Below, piece by piece: positions 16,147-19,294 of a DNA stretch of 19,294 nucleotides. This stretch comes from G026625185 sp963727835 (GTDB lineage Bacteria > Desulfobacterota > WTBG01 > JAGOGO01), in NCBI GenBank assembly GCA_963727835.1, contig CAVSIB010000006.1, positions 1 through 19,294 of the forward strand. Reading direction: 5' to 3'. A program made the position numbers and the translations under genes. Numbering within the stretch: position 1 is the stretch's first letter; the number at the start of each line of letters is the position of its first letter. The notes below the pieces were generated by a model. That model was not told where the DNA came from and ran no database searches. It saw only the letters and a program-made list of their open reading frames with translations.

Positions 16147-16509
16147 TTATGGTATCTTCTTGAACTTTATTCTCCTGAGGTTGATATGTTTTTGTTTCTG
16201 GTTGCCGACAAATTGAACCTGTTCTTTCCCTTTTAACATTTCAGGGGTAATAACATACGTGCCCCGTAGCGAAGGACTCCAGATTTTTTGGGCAACATCC
16301 TGGTTACCGCACGTAACCAGGAATGCCATCCCTCCGGTAAGCCCTCCAACAAGAGCATAGACCACTTTTACGGGCGAATATACGCATGATGCTAAAATAG
16401 AGCCCGCTCCGTAACCCATATTGCTCCAAGTTCCTTCTGCTTTGGCGTTGTAAGGGGTAAGTAAACACAATGAAAACATTACAATAACAGCAGCGATAAA
16501 TTTTTTCAT
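16147..16509 (-). CDS. Small exported protein of unknown function
   Basis: A 120-residue protein with a textbook signal peptide (MKKFIAAVIVMFSLCLLTPYNAKA, cleavage near residue 24). The mature part has a glycine-rich hydrophobic stretch YGAGSILASCVYSPVKVVYALVGGLTGG, then SPSLRGTYVITPEMLKGKEQ and a basic C-terminus. It resembles small hypothetical proteins I associate with anaerobic proteobacteria, but I cannot name a family. The mature protein may associate with a membrane through its central hydrophobic part. A perfect AAGGAGG ribosome site (16517-16523) lies seven bases before the ATG, preceded by a hairpin and T-run that may regulate it. Confidence 0.8.
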   Translation of the reverse strand: MKKFIAAVIVMFSLCLLTPYNAKAEGTWSNMGYGAGSILASCVYSPVKVVYALVGGLTGGMAFLVTCGNQDVAQKIWSPSLRGTYVITPEMLKGKEQVQFVGNQKQKHINLRRIKFKKIP

Positions 16510-16523
16510 AATGCAGCCTCCTT

Positions 16524-16556
16524 AAAAAAATAAGATATGAATTTCTTTTCATATCT
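16524..16556 (-). promoter_or_regulatory. Terminator-like hairpin in the leader of the exported protein
   Basis: On the minus strand AGATATGAA (16556-16548), six-base loop, TTCATATCT (16541-16533): a perfect nine-pair stem, followed two bases later by seven Ts (16530-16524) and immediately by the AAGGAGG ribosome site. It has intrinsic-terminator form, although AT-rich. It could end the upstream Cys-rich gene's transcript, act as an attenuator, or be an operator palindrome. Confidence 0.5.
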
Positions 16557-16661
16557 ATCTTCAAAAAAGCACACCATTATCGATCTCTCAACCGTGAGTG
16601 CTCTTTCAATCTTTAGGGAATAAAAGTTTGCTAGACGAGGCGGGATTATTTTTTTGCGATA

Positions 16662-16850
16662 CTAACACGTTAACTTCATCTCCTTCCCGCAGCAGAGTAA
16701 ATCACAGGCAACCTCGCAACCGCAAATAGTATCTACCGACACCACCAGTCCGCACTTTTCGCATACTAACTTATCGTTCTTTTTAACTTTCTTATTTTTT
16801 GTCGTTTTTTTAGGAGCGGTTTTCTTGGTAGTCACTTTTTTAGGTGGCAA
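16662..16850 (-). CDS. Lys-rich, Cys-rich mini-protein (putative zinc or metal ribbon)
   Basis: A 62-residue protein starting with TTG at 16850. The start is well supported by a perfect GGAGGTGAT ribosome site eight bases upstream. Residues 1-27 are very Lys/Thr-rich (MPPKKVTTKKTAPKKTTKNK), resembling a nucleic-acid-binding tail. Residues 28-62 hold eight Cys in LVCEKCGLVV, TICGCEVACD, LLCCGKEM and a terminal LTC, suggesting one or two metal sites. Similar short Cys-rich domains occur in anaerobes, but no function is known to me. It is divergent from AOR and upstream of the exported-protein gene. Confidence 0.75.
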   Translation of the reverse strand: MPPKKVTTKKTAPKKTTKNKKVKKNDKLVCEKCGLVVSVDTICGCEVACDLLCCGKEMKLTC

Positions 16851-16909
16851 GGATAATCACCTCCCTCCGTTTTGATTTATTTTCTGCCCCCGCTTCGCCT
16901 AGCATTTAT

Positions 16910-16938
16910 ATTATAACGAATTTTTTCCCAAAGTGGAA
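16910..16938 (-). promoter_or_regulatory. Possible promoter of the Cys-rich mini-protein
   Basis: A perfect -10 TATAAT on the minus strand (16915-16910), 17-base spacer and a poor -35 TTCCAC (16938-16933). Predicted leader is about 50 bases. Confidence 0.4.
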
Positions 16939-16994
16939 TTTTTTTTCCTTTTTTTTATAAATACGACCCAGATTATATCCAAAAGTTTTCCTTA

Positions 16995-17024
16995 TTGAAT
17001 CAGACATGCTTCATGGTGTATGAT
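16995..17024 (+). promoter_or_regulatory. Possible promoter of the AOR operon
   Basis: TTGAAT (16995-17000), 18-base spacer, TATGAT (17019-17024), giving a leader of about 50 bases before ATG 17084. It lies in the 233-base divergent gap shared with the Cys-rich gene. The first 100 bases of that gap are AT-rich and otherwise unremarkable. Confidence 0.4.
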
Positions 17025-17083
17025 AAAGCCGTATACGTTAATCATTATGAGGGTTGACAATACAGAGGATTTAGCGAACAAAC

Positions 17084-18942
17084 ATGCCCGTGGATAGAAA
17101 AATCGCCTTTATTGATCTAACCGCTGAGAAAATCAGGGTTAAGCCGATCCCTGTTGTGCTTCGGAGAAAATTTCTGGGAGGACGAGGAATGAACATGCAT
17201 CTTCTTTCCCCGCACTATACTCCTTCCTTAGATCCCTTTTCCCCGAACAACCCCCTTATTTTTGGAGCGGGACTTCTTACGGGATGTTTAAGTTTTGGTT
17301 CGCGGATCTCTATCACGGCAAAATCGCCTGAATCAGGCCATCTGGGTGACTCAAACATGGGTAGGGATTTTGGCGCCGAACTTGTCAAAGCTGGCTTTAG
17401 TCATGTGGTCATTTCAGGTAAAAGCCCCAAGCCGGTCTACCTTTTAATCACCGATAACCATATTGAAGTTCGCGACGCGAAGAGATTAACCGGGCTTGAT
17501 ACCCTTGAAACTCAGAAAAAACTGCGTTCCGCGTTAAAGGATGATAAGGTTCAGATTGCTTGCATTGGCCCCGCAGGAGAGAACCTGGTTCGTTTTGCGG
17601 CTATCCGCTCGGGAATGAAAAGTTCGGCGGGAAGAACGGGAATGGGCGCGGTCATGGGATCAAAAAATGTAAAGGCATTAGCCGTCCGGGGAACGCGGGA
17701 CATAAAACTCTCTGACCCAAAAAGTATTTACCGTATTATGTGCCGCAATGAAAAGTCTGGCAGGCACCAAATGGGCTCAGGCGTTAGGAGAATATGGCAC
17801 CCCGCTTCTTTTCAGCAGGGCGAACGCCCTGGGTATCCTCAGCGTCCGCAATAATCAACACACCAGTGTTGGTGACCAGGGTTATCGGTTAGCAGCTGAG
17901 GCACTGGAACCTTATTCCACCGGCATGCTTGCCTGTTTCAGCTGTCCGGTTCACTGCCGGCACCGCTTTGTCATTGAAAAAGGGCAGTATCAAGGAACCA
18001 GGGGAGAAGGCCCGGAATACGGCTCCCTTGGCTCTCTGGGGAGCAAGCTGGGGAATCTGGATCTGGAAAATAGTATGTATGCGATTGAACTTTGCAACCG
18101 TTATGGACTTGACACCATTTCTACCGGTTCCTATATCGCGTGGGCAATGGAACTTTACCAGCGAGGAATCATCGATCAGAAACTAACCAAACGCCCCCTT
18201 GTCTGGGGTGATCGGGAAACCATTACGGAAGTTATTCACCAGATTGCTCATCGAAAAAATTTTGGCAATATTTTAGCAGAAGGCCCTTTTGCCCAGAAGG
18301 TTTTCGGGGCAGCATCCAGAGATTATCTCATGGAAATTAAAAATTTCCCCATTGAAATGACTGACGAAAGGCTCCCGAAAAGTTTCGCTCTGGGATGGCC
18401 ACGGCAAGCCGTGGTGCCTGCCATATGAGAAGCCGTGCGTCGATAGATGTGCTGGGTCTTCCTGAAGAAGTCCTCAAGAAGCTCTATGGCGGCCCGGTAA
18501 GCAATGATCTTGCCTCGTATGCCGGCAAAGGAAGAATGGTCTGGTGGCATGAGGTACTGAATGCGGTAAGCGATTCATTAGGAATCTGCCGTTTCCTTAC
18601 CGTCTTTTCCAGCCCGCATGCCCTCCAGTACCGGGAGTTTTCCCCGGCTGATTACGCTCGCCACCGGACTTGATTTTTCTCCGAAAGAATTGAAACAAAT
18701 TGGCGAAAGGATTTGTGCTCTCGAAAAAATGATGCTGGTTAAGGATGAGCTCTCACGAAAACACGACACGCTTCCCGAAACGGTATTTTGACGAACCCAT
18801 TCCCGAAGGGCCCGCGCAAGGAGCGTTCATCTCGCGGAATGAATTTGATCACATGCTGGATGACTATTATCGTCTTCACGGATGGGGGAAAAATGGAGTC
18901 CCCAAAAAAAATACTTTGAAACGGTTAGGGCTTAAGGCATGA
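17084..18942 (+). pseudogene. aor: Aldehyde:ferredoxin oxidoreductase (AOR), tungsten/molybdopterin enzyme, broken in several frames
   Basis: Oxidises aldehydes to acids (or the reverse) with ferredoxin. The N-terminal domain (RKFLGGRGMNMHLL, GAGLLTGCLSFGSRI, SGHLGDSNMGRDFGAELVKAG, GPAGENLVRFAAI, RTGMGAVMGSKNVKA) binds the tungstopterin. The 4Fe-4S Cys are in CFSCPVHC, with the fourth in SLGICRF, and the C-terminus reads KRYFDEPIPEGP...GWGKNGVP. Four breaks: near 17745-17750; at 18397 (an extra G restores SFALGWATASRGACHMRS); near 18660-18670 (joins to LATGLDFSPKELKQIGERI); and at about 18772-18774 (one C fewer restores DTLPKRYFDEP). Restored length is about 619 residues, normal for AOR. Small indels with otherwise conserved residues suggest sequence error or very recent inactivation. 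The stop overlaps the next start by ATGA. Confidence 0.85.
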
Positions 18943-19294
18943 AAATCACGGTTGACCGAAAGAGGTGCAGCGGCTGTCATCTGTGTGAACTTGTCTGTTC
19001 TCTCTTTCATGGCGGAAGCGTAAATCCAGAAAAATCAGCTATTCGAATCAAAAAAGATGACCTCAATACCAGCATGAATATGCCGATCCTTTGCCGGCAA
19101 TGCAGGGAGATGAAGTGCTTACCGGGGAAAAAAGCAGAGGGAGAAAGGGAAAAGAAAAAGTTTATCTGGGGCAAGTCCCGCGCTGAACGCTGTCCTTTTG
19201 GCGCTTTACCTGTCTTTGGCAATAAGGCTTATCACTGTGACCTCTGCCAGGGAAAGCCTCAGTGTGTGAAGGTTTGTACCACCCGGGCGATTGG
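18939..19294 (+). CDS. 4Fe-4S ferredoxin-like electron-transfer subunit associated with AOR, incomplete at window edge
   Basis: HycB/CooF-like iron-sulfur protein, starting in ATGA overlap with the AOR stop and therefore probably translated together with it. It would accept electrons from AOR. Cys motifs in order: CSGCHLCELVC (C10, C13, C16, C20), CRQCREMKC (C52, C55, C60), C85-PFGAL, and CDLCQGKPQCVKVC (C100, C103, C109, C113). Normally C60 and the next Cys are three residues apart. Here 21 charged residues (62-82, bases 19122-19184) are inserted, and without them the sequence reads CLERCPFGAL, the expected motif. The insert is in frame. The gene continues beyond 19294. Confidence 0.88.
   Translation, partial: MKITVDRKRCSGCHLCELVCSLFHGGSVNPEKSAIRIKKDDLNTSMNMPILCRQCREMKCLPGKKAEGEREKKKFIWGKSRAERCPFGALPVFGNKAYHCDLCQGKPQCVKVCTTRAI

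Noticed and set aside
17054..17059. TTGACA as the AOR promoter -35
   Set aside because: A -10 at normal spacing would fall next to the start codon and no TATAAT-like sequence is there.
17084..18942. Programmed ribosomal frameshifting in AOR
   Set aside because: Four separate breaks of differing direction and no conserved slippery heptamer; error or decay is simpler.
1..19294. CRISPR array, intact insertion sequence or prophage
   Set aside because: No regularly spaced repeats, intact transposase frame, integrase or phage structural gene was seen.

Overview
The window looks like a chromosomal segment from an uncultured, probably anaerobic, Gram-negative bacterium. Gram-negative: a heptose-phosphate kinase of LPS core synthesis, a lipobox LemA protein and signal-peptide proteins. 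Anaerobic: a tungsten/molybdopterin aldehyde:ferredoxin oxidoreductase (AOR) followed by a 4Fe-4S partner protein. The combination of DUF4416, yicC, remA and gmk suggests candidate phyla such as Omnitrophota or a deltaproteobacterial/Nitrospirota-like lineage, but this is only an impression. No plasmid, phage, intact IS or CRISPR signal was seen.

Layout. 1-1893 (minus): hldE/rfaE1-type kinase followed by the 5' part of ftsK, both broken by frameshifts. 1963-2834: gene-free stretch with a protein-like but unidentified open frame. 2835-7490 (plus): a housekeeping run of plsC, DUF4416, yicC, remA, gmk, pyrF and rlmB, covering phospholipid synthesis, RNA decay, nucleotide synthesis and rRNA methylation, with several overlaps or gaps of a few bases. 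7537-8921 (minus): aroE-aroK (shikimate pathway), meeting rlmB head-on at a REP-like palindrome. 9126-9533: a PilZ protein. 9557-10376 (minus): a broken staphylococcal-nuclease-like gene with an extra C-terminal domain. 10493-11746: a HemW/HemN-like radical SAM protein. 11784-11856: tRNA-Ala(GGC) with a strong promoter and terminator. 12003-13239: an AT-rich dGTPase-family HD hydrolase whose start region lies in a long hairpin. 13449-15692: a TPM-domain protein, a nucleotidyltransferase and LemA. 15760-16850 (minus): PpnP, a small exported protein and a Cys-rich mini-protein. 17084-19294 (plus): AOR in five frame pieces, then a ferredoxin-like subunit cut by the window edge.

The most striking overall feature is the number of frame breaks. 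ftsK, hldE, the nuclease, dgt and AOR can all be restored to good family matches by small indels, many of them +/-1 base in homopolymers. This suggests either consensus sequencing error or real gene decay. The nuclease, which also has stop codons and substituted active-site residues, is the best case for real decay. No clearly novel multi-gene system is evident. The best leads are the ferredoxin with a clean 21-residue insertion inside a cluster motif, the hairpin over the dGTPase start, the leader hairpin of the exported protein, and the unexplained 0.87-kb gap.
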